From the NCBI GenBank assembly GCA_029194675.1, contig JARFXP010000002.1:496001-560000 (forward strand): a stretch of DNA of 64,000 bases, read 5' to 3'. The position numbers were made by a program, and so were the translations under genes. Below are positions 36,159 to 45,082 of the stretch, one piece after another. Each line of letters begins with the position of its first letter. The first letter of the stretch is position 1. This DNA comes from Nitrospira sp. GTDB taxonomy: Bacteria > Nitrospirota > Nitrospiria > Nitrospirales > Nitrospiraceae. The notes under the pieces were generated by a model. That model searched no databases and was not told the DNA's origin. It worked only from the letters and a program-made list of their open reading frames with translations.

Positions 36159-38774
36159 ATGCCTGCCTTTGTAAGGGTGTTACTGCTTCTTCTCAGCTCT
36201 CATGTCCGGCAATGGCCGTTACGTACGTTGCTGACGATTGTCGGAGTGGCTCTCGGAGTGTCGGCCTCCGTAGCCGTGCGGAGCGCCAACGTCGAGGTGC
36301 TCCGGTCCTTTGAGCAGGCGGTCATGACGGTGGCCGGTCCAACCACCCTGGAAGTGTCAGGAGGTGAGACTGGGTTTGATGAACAAGTCATTACCAGGGT
36401 ACGAACCATCGCCGGCGTGACGACCGCATCGCCGGTGATTCTACAGACGGCAGTTCGCATGAGGGAAGAGCAAGCCTACCAAGCAGTACAGGTGGTGGGT
36501 CTGGATCTTTTGGCTGAATCCACTACACGTGGGTTTCGCCTGAGCCGACCGGAGAAGGAAAGTCAGCTGGTGAGTATGATCCAGCCGGAGGCGGTGTTTC
36601 TGGGAGCCAAATTGGCCGCTGAGTGGAATCTGTCGGTCGATGACCAGGTCGATCTTCTGATGGGGCCGAGGCGTCTCACCTGTCGTGTGGCAGGGGTTCT
36701 TCACAATGAGTCGGGCCGAACCTCATCCTGGGAACGCATGGCCGTCATGGACATTGCGGCTGCACAAATTACGTTCGGGATGCTCGGGAAGGTGGATCGA
36801 ATCGATATCGTGACCGACGAAAAAACGGCCGTCGAAGACGTGGCACAGGACCTACGAACTGTGCTGCCGCCCCATCTGACGGTGGAGCGGCCGACCAACC
36901 GAACGAGACAGGTCGAGCAAATGATGCGCGCCTTCCGCCTCAATCTGACGGTGTTGAGCTGGGTTGGTCTGTTGGTCGGGGTGTTCCTGATTTACAACAC
37001 GATGGCGTTTGCCGTCGCTCAGAGGAGACAGGAAATCGGGATATATCGAGCGATCGGGATGACTCAGTCTCGGGTGGCCGTTCTGTTCTTGATGGAAGCG
37101 GGGTTATTCGGATTTTTGGGAGGAATCGGCGGTAGCGCGGCGGGGGTGGCATTAGCGCAAGAGCTTGTGACCTTGCTCAGTCGGACTATTTCGGATCTCT
37201 ATGCTCCGGTAGGTGCCGGCGAGGGAGGGCTGTTCTGGACCGGTCAATTCTGGAGCATTGTGATCGAAGGGATTTTGATCGGATGCGTCGTGTCCATGAT
37301 CGGTGCCTTTGGCCCAAGCCTGGATGCCGGCCGCACGATGACTGTACGGGCATTGGCTCCAGGTGACTACGAAGCGAGTCGACAGCTACGGGCGGGCGTG
37401 CTTGGTGCCGTGGGAGTGAGTTTGCTCGCTGCCGCTGGACTCTTGAGTGTTCCTGGACCGATAGGCGAGGTTCCTGTCTTGGGTTATTTGGCGACGTTGT
37501 TTCTGCTGGCAGGGTTGGCCTGTCTGGCCCCCATTTGCGTCACTGGATGGCAGCGTCCACGCCGATCTGTGGGGCGTGAATTTGGAGTACGGAGCGTCAT
37601 GAGGGGGATCGCGGTAGAGCATGCATCCCGCAGTCCCGGACGAAATGGAGTCACCGTCTCTGCCTTGATGGTGGGATTGGCGATCATGATCGGCGTGCTT
37701 GTGATGGTGCGAAGTTTTCGACATACGGTCGAACTATGGGTCACCGATACGGTCCTGGCCGATCTGGTCGTGGCACCGTCGATGTGGCTGCAGGGCACGG
37801 AGATCGGGGACGCCGGCCGGGCGCTCCCACCCACATGGTTGAATGTCCTGTCCTCCATCCCTGACGTGGCGGCGGTCGACAGCTATCGCGACGTCCGGGT
37901 GGAAGTGAACGGCCAACGGGTGGCTGTCGTATCACGGGATCTGCGGTTGCATGCCCAATGGAGTCGGTATCTCGTACGCAGGGGCGACTCTTCGGAACAG
38001 CTCAGACGGGCGGCTGATATCCATGGCCTCCTCGTCTCGGAGGTCTTGGCTAATCGGCTCGGCGTGGAGGAAGGATCGACACTTGAAATTCTGACGCCCA
38101 GCGGTCTCGCGCGATTCCCGATCGTGGCCGTGTTCTATGATTATTCGACGGACGGAGGCAAGCTTCTCATGGATCGGGCACTCTACCGGTCGCTCTGGCA
38201 CGATGATCTGGTCACGGTATTTCCCCTGTACTTGAGCGCCGGATCAAGTATCGACCGTGTGAGAGAAAGGATCACAGAACAGCTGAGCGGCGAAACCGGC
38301 GGGGGACTTCCGCCGCTCGTGATCAGTAACACGGAGTTACGGAAAGAAATTCTCGACATCTTCGATCGCACATTCCTTCTGACATACGTTCTGGAGGCCA
38401 TCGCTGTCGTCATTGCCATGCTCGGGATCGTCAATACACTGGTCACGTCTGTTCTCGAACGTCGCAGGGAGTTTGCCACTCTACGGGCCATCGGCGGCAG
38501 CGGGGAGCAGATTCAACAGCTCGTGCTATGGGAGGCGGCCTACCTCGGTGTGATAGGGATTGCCTTAGGGCTTGTCGGTGGTGGGCTGCTCTCGTTGCTG
38601 CTTATTAAAGTCATCAACAAGCAATCGTTTGGATGGACGATTCAGATGATCGTTCCGATCAGTGCGCTTATCCAAGCCGTGGTGCTTGCCATCATCGCAA
38701 CCTTGGTGGCGGGCTACTTCCCCGCCCGCTGGGCAGCACGTCAACCGATCGTAGAGGGGTTACGGGAAGAATAG
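36159..38774 (+). CDS. Large FtsX-like ABC transporter permease (YbbP type)
   Basis: The 871-residue product has two FtsX modules. An N-terminal helix (LLTIVGVALGVSASVAVRSA) and MacB_PCD-like domain lead to three helices near 270-400; a second soluble domain leads to three C-terminal helices ending in RQPIVEGLREE. Such permeases, with a LolD-like ATPase, extract or move envelope lipids or lipoproteins. The ATPase at 34109 is the likely partner. The predicted ten or so helices match the YbbP architecture. Confidence 0.88.
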   Translation: MPAFVRVLLLLLSSHVRQWPLRTLLTIVGVALGVSASVAVRSANVEVLRSFEQAVMTVAGPTTLEVSGGETGFDEQVITRVRTIAGVTTASPVILQTAVRMREEQAYQAVQVVGLDLLAESTTRGFRLSRPEKESQLVSMIQPEAVFLGAKLAAEWNLSVDDQVDLLMGPRRLTCRVAGVLHNESGRTSSWERMAVMDIAAAQITFGMLGKVDRIDIVTDEKTAVEDVAQDLRTVLPPHLTVERPTNRTRQVEQMMRAFRLNLTVLSWVGLLVGVFLIYNTMAFAVAQRRQEIGIYRAIGMTQSRVAVLFLMEAGLFGFLGGIGGSAAGVALAQELVTLLSRTISDLYAPVGAGEGGLFWTGQFWSIVIEGILIGCVVSMIGAFGPSLDAGRTMTVRALAPGDYEASRQLRAGVLGAVGVSLLAAAGLLSVPGPIGEVPVLGYLATLFLLAGLACLAPICVTGWQRPRRSVGREFGVRSVMRGIAVEHASRSPGRNGVTVSALMVGLAIMIGVLVMVRSFRHTVELWVTDTVLADLVVAPSMWLQGTEIGDAGRALPPTWLNVLSSIPDVAAVDSYRDVRVEVNGQRVAVVSRDLRLHAQWSRYLVRRGDSSEQLRRAADIHGLLVSEVLANRLGVEEGSTLEILTPSGLARFPIVAVFYDYSTDGGKLLMDRALYRSLWHDDLVTVFPLYLSAGSSIDRVRERITEQLSGETGGGLPPLVISNTELRKEILDIFDRTFLLTYVLEAIAVVIAMLGIVNTLVTSVLERRREFATLRAIGGSGEQIQQLVLWEAAYLGVIGIALGLVGGGLLSLLLIKVINKQSFGWTIQMIVPISALIQAVVLAIIATLVAGYFPARWAARQPIVEGLREE

Positions 38775-38800
38775 GGGAGGCGATTACTTGGAAAGAGCCC

Positions 38801-38972
38801 ACAGGCTGTTCAAATAGGCTGTCCAGCAAGGCCACAGCAAGCGAGGAGGCGAAGCGTAACCTATTTTTACCCGGCCCACCCATCGCCTGTCGGAACAGGC
38901 GTTTACCCAGGCCGTACGTTGAGTCTCTAAGCGACGCGAGAACGCCGCTGGCGGACTTTTTCAACAGCCTGT
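38801..38972. repeat. Interspersed repeat with terminal inverted ACAGGCTGTT/AACAGCCTGT
   Basis: A 172-base non-coding segment is bounded by ACAGGCTGTT (38801-38810) and AACAGCCTGT (38963-38972), a perfect 10-base inverted repeat. Between them are sequences of the kind seen as short dispersed repeats (GCTGTCCAGCAAGG, GAGAACGCCGCTGGCGGACT). The right-end sequence ACAGCCTGTTAGAG recurs at 47051-47064. It may be a MITE- or REP-like non-autonomous element between the permease gene and DUF3703. Confidence 0.65.
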
Positions 38973-38982
38973 TAGAGATGGC

Positions 38983-39342
38983 TCAAGCCTTGGCGCCAGG
39001 TCCGTACTTATCCAACAGGGATTGAAGTTCTTCCGGGATCGGCATTGATTTAAACGGGGGCACCCGGGCACCTCCAGTATTGCCGTTTGGAACCCAAATT
39101 CGTGAGAACAGTAGGGCCCCCACGATCCGTGGCAGTTGACCGATAATTTCTACAAAATCTCGACGCCTCCAACCGACCTTGAGCATCCACCAATGTGTGC
39201 TCGCATGTTCGATCGGAAACGATTGTCCCAAGATATGTGCTCGCTCAAGATGGGAAAACGCGAGTCCGAGGTTCCCGGCATAGTACCGGCTGACCGCCAC
39301 TGTCATTTCAATATCATAGGCTCTTCGAAGCTCGGGGTGCAT
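38983..39342 (-). CDS. DUF3703 family protein
   Basis: The 119-residue product begins with a helical pair (YYAGNLGLAFSHLERAHILG, then HASTHWWMLKVGWRRRDFVEI) typical of DUF3703, a small family with a TPR-like helix pair and conserved His and Trp residues, often near heavy-metal or stress genes. The C-terminus is Pro-rich. Function is unknown. The stop lies 10 bases beyond the interspersed repeat. Confidence 0.8.
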   Translation of the reverse strand: MHPELRRAYDIEMTVAVSRYYAGNLGLAFSHLERAHILGQSFPIEHASTHWWMLKVGWRRRDFVEIIGQLPRIVGALLFSRIWVPNGNTGGARVPPFKSMPIPEELQSLLDKYGPGAKA

Positions 39343-39447
39343 ACCTTCGTTCCAGATTAGATGGAACTTTTCTCACTGTACCCTACGTATGGATGAGAAA
39401 CCAGGATGCCGACGCATGATCTTCAAGGTAGGTTCTGTTGCTGGAGG

Positions 39448-39858
39448 CTACTGCACCACTTCCGCCTTGACGGATGAAGGCAGTATATACAGTGTTTGGT
39501 TCTTGATAAGGAATCGATACGGTTGCTCGCCCACATAGAGACCCATCATGCTCTTCGCATTGATCTCCACCTGCACGAGGTACCCAAACACAGGGGGCTT
39601 CCCTTTACCTGAGAGATACACGTAGCCTCTTTGTGGCTCTCCAACAAATCGATACCGAGCGGCATCCGGATCAAGCAGAATCCCTTGCATCAAGCGTTTG
39701 ATGGCATCCTGATACGTTGGTGAGACTGGGACGGCCCCATAGTCGGCACTCGCGATCTGTTCAGGGGTGACGGGTATGGGGGATGTAATGCAACCGAGGG
39801 TGAGGAGCAGAAGCAGTGCAGGGACGGTTCTGAGACAGGCCTTCAACGGAGAGATCAT
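39448..39858 (-). CDS. Small lipoprotein of unknown function
   Basis: The 136-residue product has a lipoprotein signal (VPALLLLLTLGC, lipobox Cys near 23), then a predicted small alpha/beta domain (YRFVGEPQRGYVYLSGKGKP and FGYLVQVEINAKSMMGLYVG). No family is recognised. It is a single gene with its own upstream region, presumably in the outer membrane. Confidence 0.7.
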   Translation of the reverse strand: MISPLKACLRTVPALLLLLTLGCITSPIPVTPEQIASADYGAVPVSPTYQDAIKRLMQGILLDPDAARYRFVGEPQRGYVYLSGKGKPPVFGYLVQVEINAKSMMGLYVGEQPYRFLIKNQTLYILPSSVKAEVVQ

Positions 39859-40056
39859 TGCTCCTCACGGCAGAAACGGGCAGCTTCTGTGTCGCTCCCT
39901 GGCGCTATTCTAAGAGCCGGTGTGTTGACCTTCAATGAGGTTCATCGCAAGGTTCACCGCCTCCACAGCCTTGGTAAGAGGCTATGCACTTCTGAGTCCA
40001 TCGTTCTTGAGAGGTCTCCGCGTTTGGGAAGCTGAAAACGGACGGTTAGAGGAACA

Positions 40057-40257
40057 GAAGGGGCGGTGTTTATCCGACCGCCAAATTACGAAAAAACGAC
40101 AATGAGCGATCAGTATGAGCGAGGGTCTTTCCGGCAAGGAAGGTCCTGAAGGGGTTCATCCGCTGGCGTCAACCACGAAAAAACGAAAATTAGCCAGCTG
40201 GTCAACCGAAGGTTGGTTTGGAGAGGGAGAAACACTGAAGGAGTTTATCCGGCGGCG
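40057..40257. repeat. Three-copy degenerate tandem repeat, period about 88 bases
   Basis: The core GAAGGGGCGGTGTTTATCCG (from 40057), GAAGGGGTTCATCCGCTGG (from 40148) and GAAGGAGTTTATCCGGCGG (from 40237) recurs at near-constant spacing. In the first two copies it is followed by a shared ACGAAAAAACGA (40088 and 40175, 87 apart). This lies in the 450-base gene-free stretch 39859-40309 upstream (by + coordinates) of the tRNA. No protein or RNA family is recognised here. Confidence 0.6.
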
Positions 40258-40309
40258 ATAATCAAGAGAGGCTTCGCCTGATGAGCCGCCGGCACGAGCA
40301 AGCTTGGTT

Positions 40310-40385
40310 TGGTGGCGGTGACCCGGATCGAACGGGTGACCCGCGGCTTATGAGTCCGCTGCTCTGCCAACTGAGCTACACCGCC
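40310..40385 (-). tRNA. tRNA with anticodon CAT (elongator Met, or Ile2)
   Basis: The reverse strand folds as a 76-base tRNA with encoded CCA: acceptor GGCGGTG/CACCGCC, D arm GCTC/GAGC, anticodon loop CTCATAA, T arm ACCCG/CGGGT with TTCGATC. Three G-C pairs are absent from the anticodon stem base, so it is not initiator tRNA. Position 31-39 is an A-G mismatch. CAT with lysidine would make it tRNA-Ile2, and I cannot decide between the two. Confidence 0.93.
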
Positions 40386-40528
40386 ACAACGTTAGCGAGA
40401 AGGCATTGGATGATAGCTGAAGACTGAGGCCGGTGTCCACCGAGCGGAATTGGAATGGGTACGCCATGTATGGATGAAGTTGCTCGAAACCTGTTATGGT
40501 CCTCCGGCTGGGAGTCAAAAGGAGCCAG

Positions 40529-41392
40529 ATGTCGATCGGAGACAATCGTGCGGTGGTGATTACGGGGGCTTCCACCGGAATTGGAGCGGCCTGTGCGCTG
40601 CATCTTGATCGATTGGGTTTCGCCGTATTTGCAGGAGTACGGAAATCAGAAGATGGTAAAGCCCTTCAAGCGACGAGTTCCGATCGGCTGGTCCCGTTGG
40701 AACTGGATGTGACGAATCTCACGACAATCCAGAAATCTCACGGAATAGTTTCGGAAGCGACGAGAGATCGCGGATTGTTTGGACTCATTAACAATGCCGG
40801 AATTGCGGTGGTGGGGCCGCTTGAAGCCGTACCGATCTCCGGTCTCCGGCAGCAGCTGGAGGTCAACGTCATCGGGCAGGTGGCAGTCACGCAGACCTTT
40901 CTTCCATTAGTCCGACAGGCACGGGGACGGATCGTGAACATGGGTTCCATCGCAGGACTCTCAACGATGCCGCTTATGGGACCCTATTCGGCCTCGAAGT
41001 TCGCACTGGAAGCGATTACCGACGCGCTACGCTTGGAAGTCCAGCAATGGGGGATCCATGTCTCAATAATCGAGCCTGGTGCGATCGCCACACCTATTTG
41101 GAACAAGTCGGCCATAGAGGCTGCTGAGAGAGAGACGGCCATAGAGGCCGAACTTCGAACGCTCTATACGCCTATGGTAGCCGCTGTGAGGAAGGTGGTT
41201 GGACAAGCGTCGAAGCGAGCGATCTCGCCTGATGCGGTCGCAAAAGTGGTTGAAGACGCGTTGATCGCATCGACTCCCAAAACGCGGTATCTAGTTGGAA
41301 CCGATGCAAAGTTTCGCGCGCTTATGGTGAGACTCCTTTCCGATCGGATTTCAGATCGGATGCTCACTTGGATTTTAAAGCTTCCACACTGA
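40529..41392 (+). CDS. Short-chain dehydrogenase/reductase
   Basis: The 287-residue SDR has the NAD(P)-binding VVITGASTGIGAACALHL, the NNAG motif (FGLINNAGIAVVGPLEAV), catalytic Ser in MGSIAGLSTMPLMG and YSASKFALEAI with the catalytic Tyr and Lys. ATG 40529 follows AAAAGGAG; an earlier ATG at 40496 is weaker. The C-terminal 80 residues resemble retinol- or hydroxysteroid-type SDRs. The substrate is unknown. Confidence 0.9.
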   Translation: MSIGDNRAVVITGASTGIGAACALHLDRLGFAVFAGVRKSEDGKALQATSSDRLVPLELDVTNLTTIQKSHGIVSEATRDRGLFGLINNAGIAVVGPLEAVPISGLRQQLEVNVIGQVAVTQTFLPLVRQARGRIVNMGSIAGLSTMPLMGPYSASKFALEAITDALRLEVQQWGIHVSIIEPGAIATPIWNKSAIEAAERETAIEAELRTLYTPMVAAVRKVVGQASKRAISPDAVAKVVEDALIASTPKTRYLVGTDAKFRALMVRLLSDRISDRMLTWILKLPH

Positions 41393-41524
41393 GTGACCAA
41401 GCCAACCTTCACCTTGGGACCACGACTCCGGTGGTTTCCGCTGTCTGTTCATTTGTGGCCGACGATGCCCTCATTGTTTATAAGGGCCAACCGGAAGGAA
41501 GACTTGCTGTTGAGGAGGGACTGA

Positions 41525-41950
41525 TCAGCCGACGAAATCCGGGTTCAAACGGGTCAGAGGTTTTACAGAAACGGCTTTGATCTCATTGTAGACGATGGTG
41601 CGGCCGACTTGTCTGAGGCGACTGAAGACACCCTCGACGATCACTTGATCACCCTCGTGGACTTCCAGCTGTCCAAGGCTCACGACTTTGAGAGTGCCGG
41701 CTTGGTCCTGTAGCAAGAAGCCATAGGCAGGCTGACCCTGACGATTCGTCGCCAACTGTACGTTCATGACCTTTCCTGTGACGACGACATCTTGATGATC
41801 GTATAGTTCGGGATGTGCCAAAAGCTCTGCAATCTCGATCAGGCCTGCAGCTGCGGCTGGAGATGGTAACGGACTCATGGGCAACAGGAGAAGAAAGCAG
41901 ACAACCGCCCATGCAAAAGAGGTTCGTTGGATGGCAGGCTCTGTTGTCAT
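41525..41950 (-). CDS. Exported OB-fold protein
   Basis: The 141-residue product has a signal peptide (FAWAVVCFLLLLPMSPLPSP) followed by a compact OB-fold-like domain (YDHQDVVVTGKVMNVQLAT, then KVVSLGQLEVHEGDQVIVEG). This pattern is seen in small periplasmic nucleic-acid-binding-like or cytochrome c-associated OB proteins. The start at 41950 is the ATG nearest the signal. No catalytic residues are seen. Confidence 0.75.
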   Translation of the reverse strand: MTTEPAIQRTSFAWAVVCFLLLLPMSPLPSPAAAAGLIEIAELLAHPELYDHQDVVVTGKVMNVQLATNRQGQPAYGFLLQDQAGTLKVVSLGQLEVHEGDQVIVEGVFSRLRQVGRTIVYNEIKAVSVKPLTRLNPDFVG

Positions 41951-42000
41951 TGCGACCGACCAATTATACCGAGCTGCTGGTGATTGGCAACCATGAAAGT

Positions 42001-43182
42001 TTACCATTTGTCGGAAGCTCTGCCGCTGCTGTCTTCTCCGGTAAAACTGCGAAGAATGTGTTGCTGCAGCTCCGTCAGTTCGGAGGGGCCGGCCTGGTGC
42101 TCTGTTGCGAGCGACTCCGGCTCCTTCGAAATGCGCGTCGTGCGTTTGAGGAGTTCTTCATCCAGCACCTCGTCGCTTGGGTCCAAATCTTTTTGGATGG
42201 AGACCAGCCGTTGGAGACCGAACAATGTCCGGGTCGTTTCGCTGTGCATGGCGTTGGAACTGGCTCCAAACACGAGCGAATTCCAAAATTTCGTTTCACT
42301 GGTCTCCGGTATTCGAATCTGAGCATAGGCCGTGAGTTTTTCGATCAAGGCCGACTCAGTTTGCTCAAGACCATCATAAGTGGCTATCGATCGTTCGATG
42401 GGGGTACGAGACAGAACCTGCATGGTCTCATTCCAGAGATCAAGGGAGACTCTGTTGCCAAGTCCTGCCGCAACGCCGGAGCATTTGGTTTGGAGGAGGG
42501 TGAGATACTGTGCCAAGAACTTCACCTTGCGGGCCGCCAAGGTACCGGCCGGGATTCCCCAGATATGGCCGATCTCATGATCAGCCAAGGTTGTACGATC
42601 CGACGTGTGCTGCTCACGCTGCGCCAGCTCCAGACGTTTCTTGAACCGCTCGGCAAAGCGAAGTTGCGTCTGCATCTCAACGACCAATCGATGCTTCTGA
42701 TATTCCTCCGCAGGGATCTCATTTCTGTCCCAACTTTCCTCCAATAGCCGCAACGTCGTCGATGGAACGGCCGCACGAGCTTGCCCTCTGAGTCGTTCGA
42801 TGGTCTCTGAGGATACTCCACGCGCGCTCAGCAGTGCGGCAGCCCGGGTGGCCAGCGCCCTTGCCATATGAGCCTGATTGTTGAGAGCCACACACTGAAG
42901 CCATGTTCGTTCTCGGCGAAGTCGCGCCCGTCGCCGGTATTCATTCCGGCGCTCGATCATCGCCGTGATCGATTCCTGCGTCATCGTCGTGACAGGTTTC
43001 TTGCCGGACACGCATCGGGGGTCCGGTCTGTCCGACACCATATAGAGGATTTCCTCGTGAGTGATGTCCAGGTACTGAATCAACAGGAGCCGGAGGATAA
43101 TGCGGCCTTGGATCGGCAGGCCGGCGATTACCTCCTCGATCATCTCGGTTGTCAGCGGCGAGCTTACCAGTGCTTGTGCCAT
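42001..43182 (-). CDS. Hypothetical protein, mostly alpha-helical
   Basis: The protein of about 393 residues is not recognised. It is predicted largely helical and rich in Arg and Glu (ITAMIERRNEYRRRARLRRE and AERFKKRLELAQREQHTS) with no signal peptide or membrane span. ATG 43182 is used; a TTG twelve codons upstream is possible. The next gene upstream ends 53 bases away on the same strand. No motif points to a function. Confidence 0.65.
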   Translation of the reverse strand: MAQALVSSPLTTEMIEEVIAGLPIQGRIILRLLLIQYLDITHEEILYMVSDRPDPRCVSGKKPVTTMTQESITAMIERRNEYRRRARLRRERTWLQCVALNNQAHMARALATRAAALLSARGVSSETIERLRGQARAAVPSTTLRLLEESWDRNEIPAEEYQKHRLVVEMQTQLRFAERFKKRLELAQREQHTSDRTTLADHEIGHIWGIPAGTLAARKVKFLAQYLTLLQTKCSGVAAGLGNRVSLDLWNETMQVLSRTPIERSIATYDGLEQTESALIEKLTAYAQIRIPETSETKFWNSLVFGASSNAMHSETTRTLFGLQRLVSIQKDLDPSDEVLDEELLKRTTRISKEPESLATEHQAGPSELTELQQHILRSFTGEDSSGRASDKW

Positions 43183-43235
43183 GATGTCTTTGTCAGCCTC
43201 AACCTCCACCTTTCTCAAGATTTCTCAAACACCGG

Positions 43236-43457
43236 CTATGCTGTTCCGGTTCGTTGTTGCTGCTGCTGTTCCAATTGGAGCGCCACATATTCACGGATCT
43301 CCTGTACGCTGCCGCTGACGAACATTTCTCGTGGGATTTCTACCCGCACAAGCCGAGAAGGATCGATCCCTCGATCTTGGGCATATTGTTCATCGATGTA
43401 CAGGCTTACCGAGCCATCAGGAAAGCGCACGGCGTAGAGAGCGGTGGTATCAGTCAT
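43236..43457 (-). CDS. Small hypothetical protein
   Basis: The 73-residue product begins TDTTALYAVRFPDGSVSLYI and ends in a Gln-rich helix (ALQLEQQQQQRTGTA). GGAG lies 6 bases before ATG 43457. It lies directly upstream of the 393-residue helical protein and may be co-transcribed with it. Not recognised. Confidence 0.6.
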   Translation of the reverse strand: MTDTTALYAVRFPDGSVSLYIDEQYAQDRGIDPSRLVRVEIPREMFVSGSVQEIREYVALQLEQQQQQRTGTA

Positions 43458-43616
43458 TGATACTCCAGCAAGTGACATTGTAGAGGTATCATAGGCCTCG
43501 TCGGGCTGTCAAAGCTGCAGAGACGCGCGGCAGGGCTGCAGTTCATTGCCGTTAAAAACGAAGGGTCTTCGATCGTCACGACCGAAGACCCCTAGTACTC
43601 GCGCTGATCCGGCTAT

Positions 43617-44339
43617 CTAGCCGCCGAGGGTGTCGAGGGTTTCCTTGAGACTGCGTCGGATGCAGGTAAAGATCGGAGTGTCCCGCAGGGTATATCGCGA
43701 TCCCTCCGTCTCCCGCAGCGCCATCACCAAGTCGAGAAAATCTTCCGGCTTGTCGCTTTCGAACGCCACGACCCATTCCTGATCGTCCAAACCGAACGAA
43801 TACGTCGTGTTCAGCTTTACGGATGGGAACCGATGCCCCACTTCGATGTGCTCGTCCATCATGCCCTGGCGTGCTGCCTTCGTCAGCAGAAACCACTCTC
43901 GTGTCTTGAGAAACGGATACACAAAGATGTACTTGCTCTTTCCCGGCACCACCGTCAGACGTTTCCCTTCCTGTCCCGCGTGTGAGTGGTGGTCGACATA
44001 GACGGATCGCTTCGTCAGCGCCAAGTAAGAATATGGGGTGGAGAGATACTGCCCAAGGCCGGAGGCAAGCATCTTGGTGCCCATGTCCTGGAACAGGTCG
44101 AGATCGTAGCTGATACGCCACAGCATGAAGTCGCAGTCTCCGCGAATGCCGATGGTGGAATAGGGGACCACCAACACTTTGCCGTTGAAGTCCTCCACGG
44201 CCCGGAGGAACTCTTGTTTGCCCTGGGTGCGCACATCCTCCGGCAGGCGCCGCCAGGCCGGGTCCACTTTATAAAAAACAAAGTTTACATACTGGCGCCG
44301 AGGCGTCGGGGTGGCAGCAGGAGTATCCGGGGTCGACAT
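43617..44339 (-). CDS. Chlorite dismutase/HemQ family heme protein
   Basis: The 240-residue product matches the HemQ (coproheme decarboxylase) branch: FVYPFLKTREWFLLTKAARQ, then MMDEHIEVG with the proximal His near 163, LNTTYSFGLDDQEWVVAFE and SRYTLRDTPIFTC. True chlorite dismutases carry a distal Arg before this region, and Leu occupies the aligned position here. A role in heme synthesis is therefore more likely than chlorite breakdown. AAAGGAG precedes the ATG. An N-terminal Thr/Pro-rich stretch of 15 residues is added. Confidence 0.88.
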   Translation of the reverse strand: MSTPDTPAATPTPRRQYVNFVFYKVDPAWRRLPEDVRTQGKQEFLRAVEDFNGKVLVVPYSTIGIRGDCDFMLWRISYDLDLFQDMGTKMLASGLGQYLSTPYSYLALTKRSVYVDHHSHAGQEGKRLTVVPGKSKYIFVYPFLKTREWFLLTKAARQGMMDEHIEVGHRFPSVKLNTTYSFGLDDQEWVVAFESDKPEDFLDLVMALRETEGSRYTLRDTPIFTCIRRSLKETLDTLGG

Positions 44340-44388
44340 TCAAAGCTCCTTTAGTAGATTAAAAGGAAACACTTCTTCATTTTTTCTT

Positions 44389-44418
44389 CGTTTAGCATTT
44401 CCCCTTTGGTCTTGTCAA
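44389..44418 (-). promoter_or_regulatory. Putative sigma-70 promoter of the HemQ-like gene
   Basis: On the reverse strand TTGACA (44413-44418) and TAAACG (44389-44394) are spaced by 18 bases, about 50 bases before the ATG at 44339. The -35 box is perfect and the -10 box weak. Confidence 0.5.
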
Positions 44419-44482
44419 CGGGAGAGCAAGGCGGAAAGAGTATTCATTGACAGCCCACCAGGGTTCTGTTACTCGCAGTCCT

Positions 44483-45079
44483 ATGAAATCTCCTGTGTGC
44501 GCGGCTGTGTGGATAATGGCGGTCTGGACCTGTGGCATCGCCTGTCCGTCTGCCGCGATTGAGGTGCAGCCGGAACAAGCACAAGTCCAGCTGGCGCTCG
44601 ATCGAGGGAAAGAGGCAGCGGCACACCGTCAAGCTCCCGAGATATTTTATACCCGATTCGGAAGCGGCGACGATCTGCATCCTGCGGGGTTTCTTGTCAC
44701 GAAACTCGGAGGATTGTCGGTCATGGCAACACACATGGCCTTACGAGGGCTTGAACCGAGCGCAGCCGATATTGCACAAGTGACTGAGGCCTCGACGATG
44801 CTTGTGAGCACGGGGATCCTTGGGGAGAGTCCTTCATTTGCCGTAAACAGTTATATCGTCCTTGACCAAGGGGGAAGGATAGTCAAGCCCGTCACTGTAC
44901 GGGTCGATGGCCAAGCCGGTCGGAGTTCGGTATGGCCAAAATCTCCAAAATTCCGGGCAAAAGTCGTAGCCACCTTCAGCTATGCCGATTTCGATCCGAA
45001 TGCGCAGACGACCATCACAGTATTTCCTGCGACCGGCGGAGCGGTCCACTTTTCGCTCAATTTCACCGACATTGATTAG
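44483..45079 (+). CDS. Exported hypothetical protein
   Basis: The 198-residue product has an N-terminal signal (VCAAVWIMAVWTCGIACPSA) and a soluble domain with predicted beta strands (PVTVRVDGQAGRSSVWPKSP, then FRAKVVATFSYADFDPNAQT). ATG 44483 is the start nearest the signal. It precedes cinA by 3 bases, so the two may be co-transcribed. The family is not recognised. Confidence 0.7.
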   Translation: MKSPVCAAVWIMAVWTCGIACPSAAIEVQPEQAQVQLALDRGKEAAAHRQAPEIFYTRFGSGDDLHPAGFLVTKLGGLSVMATHMALRGLEPSAADIAQVTEASTMLVSTGILGESPSFAVNSYIVLDQGGRIVKPVTVRVDGQAGRSSVWPKSPKFRAKVVATFSYADFDPNAQTTITVFPATGGAVHFSLNFTDID

Positions 45080-45082
45080 CGT

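Noticed and set aside
40310..40385. Initiator tRNA-fMet
   Set aside because: The three consecutive G-C pairs at the base of the anticodon stem are missing and the first acceptor pair is a normal Watson-Crick pair.
43617..44339. True chlorite dismutase
   Set aside because: Sequence follows the HemQ branch and the expected distal Arg position holds Leu.
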